Origin: Deltaproteobacteria bacterium
GTDB lineage: Bacteria > Desulfobacterota > Desulfobacteria > Desulfobacterales > UBA5852
NCBI GenBank assembly: GCA_020444045.1
Contig: JAHLLS010000006.1
Coordinates: forward strand, 62,001 to 126,000
Direction: 5' to 3'
Length of the DNA: 64,000 nucleotides
In this document: positions 37,056 to 46,755 of the stretch, one piece after another
Position numbering within the stretch: position 1 is the first letter of the stretch
Layout: every line of letters begins with the position of its first letter
The notes under the pieces: generated by a model
Databases searched by the model: none
What the model saw: only the letters and a program-made list of their open reading frames with translations
Told to the model about the DNA's origin: nothing
Program-made: the position numbers and the translations under genes

Positions 37056-38135
37056 TCAGATCGCCGCTGAAACGGCCCGTTCAGCACTGGCCAATGCGCC
37101 TTCAAGGTAACCGCGCAAATGGTCTGCGGTTTCTGTACCGGCAAAATGAAACATGCCATCCCAGATGCTTGTTTTTCCGGAAGGCGGCTGGAACTCAGGA
37201 TGATTGTGGGCCGCCCGCTGGTCATATTCAGTGGCTGTAAATTCTTCCCTTGCCCAATCCTGATAATAAACGCTGACAGGCCGCCCGGCCTCCTGTCCGT
37301 AAAGAAGAGAAAGTTGGGTGAGGATGGCCCGGATCATGGTCTCGCTATCTTTGCGCCGTAATGCCGGGATGCCGACAAAGCCGGTCAGCCCATAGGGCCT
37401 GTTGGCGTCACTGGATCCGTCATGAATCTCCCCAAGGGGGCCGCACAGGCTGAACCCTTGGCCTGATAGCCCGCTCTTCCGCCAATCCGCCTTATCATAC
37501 AGGGCAAAGAATTTGGCCTGCCCTGCCATCCAGGTGCTTGATCTTAACATTGCCTGGGTAAGATCGTGGGGCAAATCAGGGGTAAACAAAATGGACCGCG
37601 CCGCAAGCCGGGGCGGCAAAGCGAGAATGATCCTGGATGCGAACAGCCGGCACTTGGATTTCTGGTCAAGACGTCCAACCGTAACCTGGACACCATTTTC
37701 CAGCCGCTCGATCTCGCAGACCGGATGATTCAGACGGATGACATCTTTGGGAATCCGGGAGCAAAGCCCCTTGACAACCGAGATCATACCATCGAAAAGC
37801 CGACATCCGGGCGGCTCCATTGGATAGCCCTCAATGGTTTCGACATGGCCATCCCTGGCCTGAAATCGCCCCATGCCTGTTTCAAACTGAGGATATCCGT
37901 TAAGGCCCAGTGTCTGAAGCAGCGCATTTACTTTCGGGTTGATCGCGGGCCAATACCAGGATGGCCCCAGGTCGGCAAAAAAGCCTTGATGCTCCGGACT
38001 TAAAATTCTGCCGCCCATACGGTCCCGGGCTTCAAGCAAAACATAAGGTTTTTTCTTTGTTGATAGCAGAAAGGCCGCATAAGTCCCGCTGAGGCCACCC
38101 CCAATGATGATCGTATCGACTTTTTCCGTATGCAT
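37056..38135 (-). CDS. Flavin-containing amine oxidase / FAD-dependent oxidoreductase
   Basis: A 359-residue protein with an N-terminal FAD site (IIIGGGLSGTYAAFLL, then LLEARDRMGGRI) and the C-terminal FAD segment (FHFAGTETADHLRGYLEGALASAERA). Length and motifs fit the flavin monoamine oxidase family, at the short end. No signal peptide was seen. It could oxidise an amine or related substrate, which is unusual in a strict anaerobe unless another acceptor is used. It has no operon partner. Confidence 0.85.
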   Translation of the reverse strand: MHTEKVDTIIIGGGLSGTYAAFLLSTKKKPYVLLEARDRMGGRILSPEHQGFFADLGPSWYWPAINPKVNALLQTLGLNGYPQFETGMGRFQARDGHVETIEGYPMEPPGCRLFDGMISVVKGLCSRIPKDVIRLNHPVCEIERLENGVQVTVGRLDQKSKCRLFASRIILALPPRLAARSILFTPDLPHDLTQAMLRSSTWMAGQAKFFALYDKADWRKSGLSGQGFSLCGPLGEIHDGSSDANRPYGLTGFVGIPALRRKDSETMIRAILTQLSLLYGQEAGRPVSVYYQDWAREEFTATEYDQRAAHNHPEFQPPSGKTSIWDGMFHFAGTETADHLRGYLEGALASAERAVSAAI

Positions 38136-38435
38136 ATCTGCTTTGAATCCACGTTTTTCAGATCTCGATCAATCCGCCGGCTTTTTCCCCAAAGCGTTAT
38201 GCGCTTGTATAATTGGAAAATCAATGTTTTCCGCCTAAGATAAGCAAGCGCCCCCGGTTGGAGATGGAAGGCACCGGACAAGCAAATGTCGTCGTCTACC
38301 GCTAATGCCCGGGAAGGAAATAAGCCCTCTGTCAATTCAGGCTGTGTTTTTCTACGCACGACTGGAAGTGTTATGGAACAGGGGGGCGACAAGTGTTCCC
38401 ACCGATGATTCCATGTGATGAATAGCTCGCCGATC

Positions 38436-38508
38436 ATGCCGGATCAAGTCCGGCATAACGGTACCAGGACTTATTGCAAGCTCATCTTTTCACACGAAAA
38501 AAAATGAG
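38436..38508. repeat. Palindrome plus right end of the MITE-like repeat
   Basis: ATGCCGGA/TCCGGCAT (38436-38456) is a perfect 8-base-arm hairpin of a common dispersed type. It is followed at 38469-38508 by a segment (ACTTATTGCAAGCTCATC, then TTTTC) like the right end and flank of the 43228-43359 element. The left end is absent or replaced, so this is a decayed or chimeric copy. The remaining gap 38136-38435 shows no gene. Confidence 0.5.
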
Positions 38509-38590
38509 TCCACCCCGGAACGGCAGACCATCTCCGGGTCCTCCACAGGGTATGGGGGGTTGGCTAAAAACGAACCCGCCGGGTTTCGGA

Positions 38591-40574
38591 TCAGGCCGCG
38601 TGGGCCTCACCCTCCGGCGAAACCCAGATGGCCAGTCGTTCGTCCTCCTGAAGGACATGGTCGATATCCAGAAGCATCCGGATACCATTTTCGGCTTTGG
38701 CCATGGCAAGAATATGACGGGTGTCGATGCGGGCCCCGAAGGTCGGCGTGGGATCGATATGGCTGGAACGGATGGTCAGTACTTCGGAAACCGAATCCAC
38801 GGCCACACCGATACACATGGCCTGCCCGGCATAATCGGATTCCAGGATCACGATGCAGCTGCGGTCGCCGGAGGCAGGTGCCCCCAGGCCGAACTTGACC
38901 CGCAGGTCGATGACCGGAATGGTGCGGCCCCGCAGACTGATCACCCCGCGGATATAGGGCGGTGCCTGGGGAATGCTGCGAACGGGCAGCATGCCGATGA
39001 TTTCCTTGATGCGCAAAATGTCGATGCCGTATTGCTGGCCGTCCAGACTGAAGGTCAGGTACTTGCCCTCCAGGTTCAGCATGGATTTGTCTTCACCGTG
39101 CGCCACCTGGGCGTAGCGGGTGAGCAGGTCGACCGCGGTTTGATCGGCAATATGCAGATAGCCCGGCAGGTTGCTGGACACCCGGTCCTTGCAGGCCGCA
39201 TCGGCAAACCGGGTATCGATGAACGCCTCCAAGTCCACCGGCGTGCCGATACGCATGCGCTTGACCATGTAATCGTTCATGGTACGCAAATCTTCGATGG
39301 CCGGGTACAAGTCGCCGGTTTTGATGCCCTTCACCTCACTCAGCACGTTTTTTAGCACCGGTACTTTCAAGCCAAGCGTCTTGTTCGGATCCAGGAACGC
39401 CACCCCGATCTCGGCCGCCATTTCCGGTTTCTGGTCGATAAACTTGCCCGCCGTGACCAGCATCTCGGTAAATTCGTAGACCGCCTCGGTGTGGGGTTCG
39501 ATAAAGTCATCCCGTATGGTGACCACGCAACAGGGGTGGTTTTCCCACAGCTCGCTGCTCAGGAACTGCAGGTCGGCCGCTCCCGAAGCAATCGCTTTGG
39601 TTCCCAGAGGCTCGGCCACCATAAACCCCGCCGCGGCATTGTTGCTCTGCATGAACTCCTGCATCTTGATGGGCGCCACCACTTCGAAATTGACGTCGCT
39701 CTGTCCTTCGCCCACCATGCCGGGGGTGAGACCGATGCTGCTGAAAAACAGGTGGGCCAGCATGTGGTGCACGGACATCTTGTGCGGAATGTAAAAGGAC
39801 TGGGAACGGAAATAGTCGGCATAGGGTTCGGCATACCCTTCCCGGTTGCTGCGAACGAAAATGCTGCCGTTCTTGTGGGCCAGAAGGGTCAGCTTGATCG
39901 GCACGCCAAAATTGTAAAGATCCATGGCAATCGGCGCCAGGATCAGGGCGGCGTCCACCGCCCCTTTTTCCAGGGCGTCCTGGACGGGATTCCACCCCGG
40001 CATGCAAACGGTTTCCAGCTCGAAATGCTGGGGCTGCAGGTCGCCCTTCGCGATCAGGTGCTTCAACACTCCCAGAATGAGATGGTCCGTAATCTGGATG
40101 TGGGCCACTTTCAGTTTCACCCGGCCGTTGATTTTTTCACGCGGCCCTCGCGTTTGACCCGGCGGTTCGTTTCCAGCGCTGACCAAACCGAGGGCTTCGT
40201 CGATCTTGCTTTTCAATTCCGCTTCGTTGAAGGGCTTGGCCACGAAAGCGTTGACCCCGGCATCCACGGCTTTTTTCTCCTGGGCCTTGTCGCCCTCCCT
40301 GGCCGGTAGCCATCAAGAAAGGGATCGGTGCCGTGGCGGTGTTGCCCTTGACCCAGCAGAGCAGTTCGTAACCGTCCTTGTTGGGCATGTTCCAGTCGCT
40401 GATGATCAGGTCGACCTTGCGGTCCCCCTGGAGGATGCCAATGGCTTGGTTCCCGTCCACCGCTTCGACGATACCGTCAAACCCCAGCGATTTAAGGGTC
40501 TTGATTTCAATTTTCCGCATGACTGCGGTGTCTTCAACCAAAAGGATCTGGACATTTTTTGGATCAAAGGCCAT
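38591..40574 (-). pseudogene. Receiver - NrtA-like substrate-binding - CheW fusion, one-base frameshift
   Basis: Two overlapping frames rejoin into one 660-residue protein if one base is removed at about 40301-40306, in the minus-strand run ACCGGCC. Residues 1-125 are a receiver (ILLVEDTAVMRK; Asp60 in ISDWNMP; after correction FVAKPFNEAEL). Residues ~150-470 resemble NrtA/SsuA-type substrate-binding proteins (KLKVAHIQITDHLILGVLKH, VDAALILAPIAMDLYN). Residues ~505-645 are a CheW domain (YLTFSLDGQQYGIDI, YIRGVISLRGRTIPVIDLR). There is no signal peptide, so the binding domain would be cytoplasmic. Gene decay, sequencing error or programmed frameshift are all possible; the rest of the frame is well kept. 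Confidence 0.75.
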
Positions 40575-40797
40575 TGTTTTCCTCAGATTGATGTCGTTGG
40601 GATTCAGAGGGTGTCACACGCCGCCGCAATTAGATGAGGTTCGGCTGTTCCAGGGGAATCTGAAGCAGCCGGAACAGGGCCCATCCGTCAGTATCGACTG
40701 GCGATGCATACACTGCTTATCGGCCGTTAACCCACCAACTTTAATGAAAATACCTCACCGCAAAAATTTCGGAGCAGGACTTTAACCCACACAACGT

Positions 40798-40822
40798 ATT
40801 GATAATAATATTATTTTTAATC
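40798..40822. promoter_or_regulatory. AT-rich palindrome, possible Fur-type operator
   Basis: GATAATAATATTATTTTTAATC, centred on the perfect palindrome AATAATATTATT (40804-40815), lies in the 436-base divergent gap between the receiver-CheW gene and msrA. It resembles a Fur box (GATAATNATAATCATTATC) only partly. No gene was seen in this gap. Confidence 0.3.
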
Positions 40823-41010
40823 CACATCCTGGAGAACATCCGACCGCCAGGCGGTCACGCCGTCCATCTTTCTGAAATCTTTACAGACGCGACGCAAATC
40901 GTGGTTATCATCTGGGTGTTGACGCCGGATGCCGATCTAAAAGGTCGCGGCATGCTGCCAGCCAAACGGGCGCATCCGGCCGGCCGCCCATCCATAGGAA
41001 AGAAATCGCC

Positions 41011-41832
41011 ATGCGGAATATGTTGGGAGCCATCATTGTTTTGACCGTCACGGCAGCCAGTGCCGCCATCGTGATGGCGTCCTGTTCCCGATCTGGAGAA
41101 TCCAACGCCGGCCGCCACCCATTGCCCAAGGAGCCTGTCATGAAGCTTACCGCTCAGAACATGCCATCGCCGGGGACAATCCCGCCCATCGACACCGCCG
41201 CCCCGCAAATCTTCGATACCGCCACCTTTGGTTTGGGGTGATTCTGGGGCGTGGATGCCCAGTTTGGGGCCATCGAGGGTGTCATTCGAACACGCGTGGG
41301 ATACGCCGGAGGACAAACGGAAAATCCGGACTACGGCAACATCGGCGACCACACCGAAGCCGTGCAGGTGGATTTTGACCCGGAAAAGATCTCCTACGCA
41401 ACATTGCTGGCGGTCTTCTGGGAAAGCCATCGTCCGGACAGTCGTTCCTGGAAACGCCAATACCTGAACGCGGTCTTCTACCACGATGATCGCCAGGAGC
41501 AGGAAGCCCTGGCATCGAGGGCCGCCCTTGAAAAAAAGCTTGGCCGCGGCGTGCGCACGGAAGTGCTCCCGCTGCGATTGTTTACCAGGGCCGAGGATTA
41601 CCACCAGAAATATATCCTGAAACGCACGTCGGATCTCATGCGGGAGCTGACCCGCATGTATCCGAACCACGCGGACCTGGTGGATTCGACGGCCGTCGCG
41701 CGCCTCAACGGCTATGTCGGCGGCCACGGCAGCCCGGAACAACTCGCCCGCGAAATCGAAACCCTGGGACTGAGCCCGGAAGGCCGGAAGATGGTCGAAA
41801 ACATGGTCCGCGGGAAGGGTCCGTTCAACTAG
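41011..41832 (+). CDS. msrA: Selenocysteine-containing MsrA lipoprotein
   Basis: Peptide-methionine (S)-S-oxide reductase of 273 residues, with an in-frame TGA (41239-41241) as codon 77, exactly where MsrA has its catalytic cysteine: GLG-U-FWGVDAQF against the usual G-C-FWG. The frame continues without shift (TRVGYAGGQTENPDYGN, HTEAVQVDFDP). The only cysteine is Cys25 in VMASC, the likely lipidation site after a signal peptide, so there is no resolving cysteine. It should repair oxidised methionines on envelope proteins. AGGAAAG precedes the ATG. A candidate SECIS hairpin follows the TGA. A nonsense mutation is unlikely, given its position. Confidence 0.85.
41254..41274 (+). promoter_or_regulatory. 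Candidate bacterial SECIS hairpin in msrA
   Basis: Downstream of the TGA, GATG+CCC (41254-41260) can pair with GGG+CATC (about 41267-41274, one bulged C) with loop AGTTTG, starting about 20 bases after the TGA. An alternative stem CTGGG(G)C/GCCCAG (41244-41262) lies closer. Bacterial SECIS elements lie within the coding sequence just after the UGA and have a G in the apical loop, as here. Confidence 0.5.
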
Positions 41833-41958
41833 CCCTTGCCGTGCGATCCTATCTTGACGCCTTGGCAGAGCTCGTCTAAGTTAGAGGGCATTTTTCAGAG
41901 TGGGGGCTCGATCCGACCCCGCACCTTTTTCCTTGTCACTCAATCTAAGGAGTTCCCC

Positions 41959-43077
41959 ATGAATCTCAAAAAGAACCTTCGTATCGGCGTTCTCATGATC
42001 ATTGCCCTCGTGGGGCTCGCCATGGTGAGTGGTGTCCGGACCGCCGATGCCGCATCCAAAAAACTCAAAGTCGCCTTCGCCCTGCTGTGGACCATTGACG
42101 ACCAGGGGTGGACCACGGCCCACTACCACGGCATCGAGTACCTCAAGGCCAAAATGGGCGACCAGATCGAAATCAGCTACACCGAAAAAGTCCTGGCGGC
42201 CGATGCCGAGCGGGTTTTCCGCAATTACGCCCAGCAGGGTTACGATATCATCTTCGGCACCACCTTCGAACACATGGACCCCATGCTCAACGTGGCCAAA
42301 GATTACCCGGATATCGCTTTCGAACACTGCTCCGGCTTCAAGACCGGCCCCAACATGGGCAACTACTTCGCCCGCATGTACCAGGGCGAATACCTGGCCG
42401 GCTACATGGCCGGGCTCATGGGCTATAAAAACGTGGGCACCGTGGCCACCAACCCGATTCCCGAACCCATCCGTGGCATCAACGCCTTTACCATCGGGCT
42501 GCACAAAGGGCTCAAGGAAGCCGGCCAAGCGTTTGAGGCCGACAAAGCCAACACCGTGGTCTGGCTCAAGGCCTGGCGTGATCCCATCAACGAAACGACC
42601 CTGGTCGAAACGCTGGTGGCCCGCAAACACGACCTGATTCGCCAGATGGCCGATACACCCGACAGTTCGGTGGCCGCCTGTGCCGCCGGCGTTCCGGCCA
42701 TCGGCTACGGCGAAGACGCGGCCCGCTACGGGGCCGACTGCGCCCTGCTGTCTTCGGTCTGGAACTGGGGACCGATCTACGTGGACAAGGTTCAACAGGT
42801 CATGGACGGTACCTGGAAAGCCGGTGAATACTGGGGCGGCTTCGACAAAAACAATATCGTGCTGAGCGACTTCAATGAGGCGGTGCCTGATGCCGTGCGG
42901 CAAAAAGTGCTGGCCGAAAAGAAAAAACTCGCAGCGGGGCAGGATGATATTTTTGCAGGCCCGCTCTACGACCAGAAGGGCACCCTCATGATCCCCGAGG
43001 GGCAAAAAGCTTCCGACAAAGATCTTCTCACCATGGGCTGGCTGGTGAAAGGCGTTCGCGGCAGTATTCCGCAATAA
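41959..43077 (+). CDS. BMP-family ABC transporter substrate-binding protein
   Basis: A 372-residue periplasmic binding protein with a signal peptide (MNLKKNLRIGVLMIIALVGLAMVSG..ADAA). The BMP/PnrA features are KVAFALLWTIDDQGWTTAHYHGIEYL, FGTTFEHMDPMLNVAKDYPDIAFEH and YFARMYQGEYLAGYMAG. Such proteins bind purine nucleosides or related compounds. TAAGGAG precedes the ATG at 41959. It is the first gene of the transporter unit, separated from the rest by a 410-base gap that holds the second MITE copy. Confidence 0.88.
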   Translation: MNLKKNLRIGVLMIIALVGLAMVSGVRTADAASKKLKVAFALLWTIDDQGWTTAHYHGIEYLKAKMGDQIEISYTEKVLAADAERVFRNYAQQGYDIIFGTTFEHMDPMLNVAKDYPDIAFEHCSGFKTGPNMGNYFARMYQGEYLAGYMAGLMGYKNVGTVATNPIPEPIRGINAFTIGLHKGLKEAGQAFEADKANTVVWLKAWRDPINETTLVETLVARKHDLIRQMADTPDSSVAACAAGVPAIGYGEDAARYGADCALLSSVWNWGPIYVDKVQQVMDGTWKAGEYWGGFDKNNIVLSDFNEAVPDAVRQKVLAEKKKLAAGQDDIFAGPLYDQKGTLMIPEGQKASDKDLLTMGWLVKGVRGSIPQ

Positions 43078-43227
43078 TATTTTATCGCGATAGCTGGCGA
43101 CATCGGTTTTATCAAAAAAACGTAAACGCCTTTATCGCTGTACTTGCCGTTCTTCACATTGTCACGAGGGCGAGCATCGGGGTCGTGGACGATAAGGGTG
43201 CGGCGCGTTCTTTTGGTTCATTTTTTT

Positions 43228-43359
43228 GATGGCGTCGTAAAAAGTCCTTAAACCGTCACTCCCGCGAAGGCGGGAGTCCAGAACCCATTGAAACAAATGG
43301 ATCCCCGCCTGCGCGGGGATGACGAAAAGATTACCTCGGCGGCTTTTTGCAAACTCATC
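43228..43359. mobile_element. 132-bp MITE-like element, copy 2
   Basis: Same length and layout as 2697-2828. The left end GATGGCGTCGTAAAAAG and the complemented right end GATGAGTTTGCAAAAAG are terminal inverted repeats; the core has CCCGCGAAGGCGGG and CCCCGCCTGCGCGGGG hairpins. It is flanked by the same host palindrome: TTTTGGTTCATTTT on the left and TTTTCTTGCGCGGGCAAGAA on the right. It separates the binding-protein gene from the rest of its operon, and its hairpins may lower transcription of the downstream genes. Confidence 0.75.
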
Positions 43360-43487
43360 TTTTCTTGCGCGGGCAAGAAAATGAATGCTTAAAACAAAAA
43401 GGATCTGGGTTGATAATATCTCTCCAGGCCATCACCCAAAGGCCAGGTTTGAGCTTTCGATAGACTACTTTTTAATGGAGGTTTCCC

Positions 43488-44132
43488 ATGGACGTGCTGG
43501 GCGGGTTGGAATCGGGCGCCAAATATCGTCTGGAGGTGCCTGGGCTGGGCTACGGGGTGGACATCCCCTACACTGTCCTGCCTTCCGGCGACCGCCACCT
43601 CCGCATCGCATCCCTCAACCTGGTGGGCCAGACCCGGCTCAACCGGGATCTGGGACGCCTGCTGGCCGCCCGGGTTCAGGATGTCTTCCCCGATCTGCAA
43701 GGCTTGGTTTTCCTGACGGCCGTGGAAAAAGCCCTCATGCTGGTGCAGACCGTCGCCCAGGAAATCGACCTGGAGGCCGTGGCCGTGGCCTACAACCGGG
43801 TCAAACCCCACATGGAAGCGGATCGCCGCCCACTGATCCAGGTGGGCTCGTCCTCGGTAACGAGCGGCAGCAAATTCATGGCCATTTACGAGCGGGACAT
43901 CAACCTGATCGCCAAGGCCTCACGGGGCATTGTGGTCATCGATGACGTGGTCAGCACCGGCGGAACGCTGCTGGCCATGGAAGATCTCCTGGAAGAAGTC
44001 GCCGCACACCTCGACCGTCCCCTGCCGGCCATCCAGGCCGTTTTCTGCGTGGCCCAGGAAGGCGAACTGCAAACCCTGCCGGCCTACCCGATCCACTGCC
44101 TGACGCGGCTGCCCAGCCCCGAATTCGTCTGA
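43488..44132 (+). CDS. Phosphoribosyltransferase in the ABC transporter operon
   Basis: A 214-residue type I PRTase. The PRPP-binding loop is GIVVIDDVVSTGGTL (about residues 145-159), and the fold resembles adenine or orotate PRTases (LVFLTAVEKALMLVQTVAQEIDLEAVAVAYNRVKPHM). It would convert an imported base plus PRPP to the nucleotide. TGGAGG lies before the ATG, and the ATPase gene begins 11 bases after its stop. The base specificity is not visible; adenine or xanthine is plausible from the BMP-type transporter. Confidence 0.8.
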   Translation: MDVLGGLESGAKYRLEVPGLGYGVDIPYTVLPSGDRHLRIASLNLVGQTRLNRDLGRLLAARVQDVFPDLQGLVFLTAVEKALMLVQTVAQEIDLEAVAVAYNRVKPHMEADRRPLIQVGSSSVTSGSKFMAIYERDINLIAKASRGIVVIDDVVSTGGTLLAMEDLLEEVAAHLDRPLPAIQAVFCVAQEGELQTLPAYPIHCLTRLPSPEFV

Positions 44133-44143
44133 CGCCGACCGCC

Positions 44144-45655
44144 ATGACCGTTTCCGCCCCCCCCGTCCTGACGTTGAACAACTTGAGCAAACGCTTCGGC
44201 GACGTTTACGCCAACCGGGCCGTCAGTTGGGCCCTCCATACCGGACGCATCTATGCCCTGCTGGGTGAAAACGGGGCCGGCAAGAGCACCTTGATGTCCA
44301 TCCTGTCGGGCCGCTACCAGCCCGACAGCGGGAATATTCAACTCAAGGGCCGGCCGACGCGTTTTCAATCGCCGGCGCAAGCACTCGAGGTGGGCATCGG
44401 CATGGTCTACCAGCGCTTCATGTTGGTGGATTCCCTGACCGTGGCCGAGAACATCCTCTTGCGCGGCGGCCCGATCCGCCTGCGGGCCGATCAGGATGCC
44501 AAACACATCCGCGCACTGGCCGAGCGCTATGGCCTTGCCGTAAAGCCGGAGACGCCCGTGCGGGACTTGTCCATGGGCGAACGCCAGCGGGTGGAAATCC
44601 TCAAGCTGCTGCACCGTCGGGCGGACATCCTGATCTTCGACGAGCCCACGGCCGTATTGACCCACACCGAGATTGAAGCTTTGTTTGCCATCTTCCGGCG
44701 GCTGAAGGCCGAGGGCAAAACGATTATCTTCATCACCCACAAGCTGGAAGAAGTCATGGCGGTGGCCGACGACATCGCCGTCATGCGGCGGGGCCGGATG
44801 GTCAGCCAGCTGGCTGCCGACAAGGTGCGCAGCCGTCACGACCTGGCCCGCCTGATGGTGGGGCGCGAGGTCATCCTCAACGTTGACAAACCGTCCGTCA
44901 CTGTCGGAGACCCCGTCCTGACCGCAAGCGGCCTGACAGGACCCACCGGAACAAACCGCCCGGCGTTTCAGGACATTCACTTCGATGTCCGGCGGGGAGA
45001 AATCTTCACCATCACCGGCGTAGCTGGCAACGGCCAGGAAGGACTGGTGGCAGCCCTGGCCGGCCTCGCCCCCCTGGGCGGCGGGACGGTAACTTTCGGC
45101 AACCGCACCTTTTCAGCCGCCCAGTGGCACAAACGCCCGGCCGGCGGCATGGCCTACATCCCGGAGGATCGGGATCGCACCGGTTCCATCGGGGCCTTCA
45201 GCCTGGTGGAAAATTATATCCTGACCCAACTGAACGCCTTCGGCGGATCTTTCCTGATCGACCGGCACCAGGCCGAACAGAAGACCACCGAGGCTGTCGC
45301 ACGCTTTCAGATCCGCGGCGGCGGTATCCGGGGACCTGCGGGTCATCTATCCGGGGGCAACCTCCAAAAGCTCATCCTGGCCCGGGAACTTTCCCGCCGA
45401 CCGGATCTGCTCATTGCGGAACAGCCCACCCAGGGACTCGATGTCCAGGCCACCGAAGAGGTCTGGCAGGCCCTCCTGCGCCAGCGGGAGACGTCGGGCG
45501 TACTGATGATCACCGGCGATCTCAAGGAAGCGCTGTCCCTTTCCGATCGCATCGCGGTCATGTTTCGCGGCCGAATTCTGGATATCGTTTCCGCCCGCGA
45601 CGCATCCGACATTGACCGCATCAAACTGCTCATGGCCGGCATAGAGGCGCATTGA
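44144..45655 (+). CDS. ABC transporter ATP-binding protein, two nucleotide-binding domains
   Basis: A 503-residue tandem ATPase of the YufO/RbsA type. The first half has GENGAGKST, LSMGERQRVEILKLL and LIFDEPTAVLT. The second half keeps the signature SGGNLQKLILARELS and LLIAEQPTQGLD, but its Walker A is degenerate (GVAGNGQEGL), as is usual in this family. It drives uptake through the two permeases that follow. Stop and next start overlap (TGATG), showing translational coupling. Confidence 0.92.
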   Translation: MTVSAPPVLTLNNLSKRFGDVYANRAVSWALHTGRIYALLGENGAGKSTLMSILSGRYQPDSGNIQLKGRPTRFQSPAQALEVGIGMVYQRFMLVDSLTVAENILLRGGPIRLRADQDAKHIRALAERYGLAVKPETPVRDLSMGERQRVEILKLLHRRADILIFDEPTAVLTHTEIEALFAIFRRLKAEGKTIIFITHKLEEVMAVADDIAVMRRGRMVSQLAADKVRSRHDLARLMVGREVILNVDKPSVTVGDPVLTASGLTGPTGTNRPAFQDIHFDVRRGEIFTITGVAGNGQEGLVAALAGLAPLGGGTVTFGNRTFSAAQWHKRPAGGMAYIPEDRDRTGSIGAFSLVENYILTQLNAFGGSFLIDRHQAEQKTTEAVARFQIRGGGIRGPAGHLSGGNLQKLILARELSRRPDLLIAEQPTQGLDVQATEEVWQALLRQRETSGVLMITGDLKEALSLSDRIAVMFRGRILDIVSARDASDIDRIKLLMAGIEAH

Positions 45656-46755
45656 TGGGCTGGCGCATTGAAAAACGTCCCACCGTTTCGACCCGTATGC
45701 CCGGGTGGGTTTTTCCGGCCTCTTTCGGATTTGCCATCGCCGTGGGGGCCTGTATTTTTGGCGTGCTGGGCGTCAACCCGCTGACCGCCTATGGGGTCAT
45801 GCTGAAAGGCGCCTTCGGTTCCTTCTTTCACTTTTCCGAGGTCGTCGTGCGCGCCATCCCACTGATGCTGACCGGGCTGGCCGTTGCGCTGGCGGCCACC
45901 ATGCTGTTGTGGAACATCGGCTGCGAAGGCCAGCTCGTCTGGGGCGGCATCTGCGCGGCGGGCGCAGGCTTGTTTCTGGCGCCCCACCTGCCGCCCTTTC
46001 TGGTGCTGCCGGTCACGATCGCGGCCGGGGCCGCCGGTGGCGCCCTGTGGGCCCTGATACCCGGCGTTTTGAAAGCCTTTCTATCCGTGAACGAAATTCT
46101 TTCTTCGCTGCTGCTCAATTACATCGCCATCATTGTGATGGAGCACCTCTATTTCGGACCCTGGCGCAACCCCGAAGGGTACGGGTTCCCGGGCACCGCC
46201 CAGTTGGCCGAGGCCGCCCGCATTCCCCATTTCTTCGGCACCCGTATCCACCTGGGCCTGGTTCTGGCCCTCATTTTGGCGGTCGTTCTCTTCGCTGCCC
46301 TGCGCACCACCCGCTGGGGTTACCAGGTGCGGGCCATCGGTCTCAACCCGCAGGCCGCCCGCTACGCCGGCTTCAAGATCAAGGGTCAAATCATTTTCGT
46401 CATGCTGCTCAGTGGCGCCCTGGCCGGCCTGGCCGGCATGGCCGAGGTGAGCGGCATCCATTTCCGCCTCCAGCAGGGGCTGGCCGTGGGCTACGGCTAC
46501 GACGGCATTATCGTGGCATGGCTGGCCCGGCTCAATCCCCTGGCCGTTCCCGTCGTGGCCCTGCTGCTGGGAACGCTGATCGTGGGGGGCGAGCAGCTGC
46601 AGGCCGTGTTGCACCTTCCGGCGTCCATCAGCATGGTGCTGGAAGCCGTGCTGCTCTTCGGCCTTTTGTTGAGTGAAGCCCTGGCCCGCTATCGGTTGGT
46701 ACGAGGGCCGGCTGCCAAGGATGCACCAGTCACACAAGGGGAGACACCGTCATGA
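45655..46755 (+). CDS. ABC transporter permease, YufP-like
   Basis: A 366-residue inner-membrane permease with about 9-10 helices. Family features are ALAATMLLWNIGCEGQLVWGG, FLSVNEILSSLLLNYIAI, TTRWGYQVRAIGLNPQAARYAGF and GYGYDGIIVAWLARLNP, as in nucleoside-type BPD permeases. The ATG at 45655 overlaps the ATPase stop; a TTG one codon earlier is a less likely start. It pairs with the product of the next gene to form the heterodimeric channel. Confidence 0.9.
   Translation: MGWRIEKRPTVSTRMPGWVFPASFGFAIAVGACIFGVLGVNPLTAYGVMLKGAFGSFFHFSEVVVRAIPLMLTGLAVALAATMLLWNIGCEGQLVWGGICAAGAGLFLAPHLPPFLVLPVTIAAGAAGGALWALIPGVLKAFLSVNEILSSLLLNYIAIIVMEHLYFGPWRNPEGYGFPGTAQLAEAARIPHFFGTRIHLGLVLALILAVVLFAALRTTRWGYQVRAIGLNPQAARYAGFKIKGQIIFVMLLSGALAGLAGMAEVSGIHFRLQQGLAVGYGYDGIIVAWLARLNPLAVPVVALLLGTLIVGGEQLQAVLHLPASISMVLEAVLLFGLLLSEALARYRLVRGPAAKDAPVTQGETPS

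Noticed and set aside
41239-41241. The TGA in msrA as an ordinary stop or a pseudogene mutation
   Set aside because: It falls exactly on the catalytic residue and the protein is intact on both sides with no other damage.
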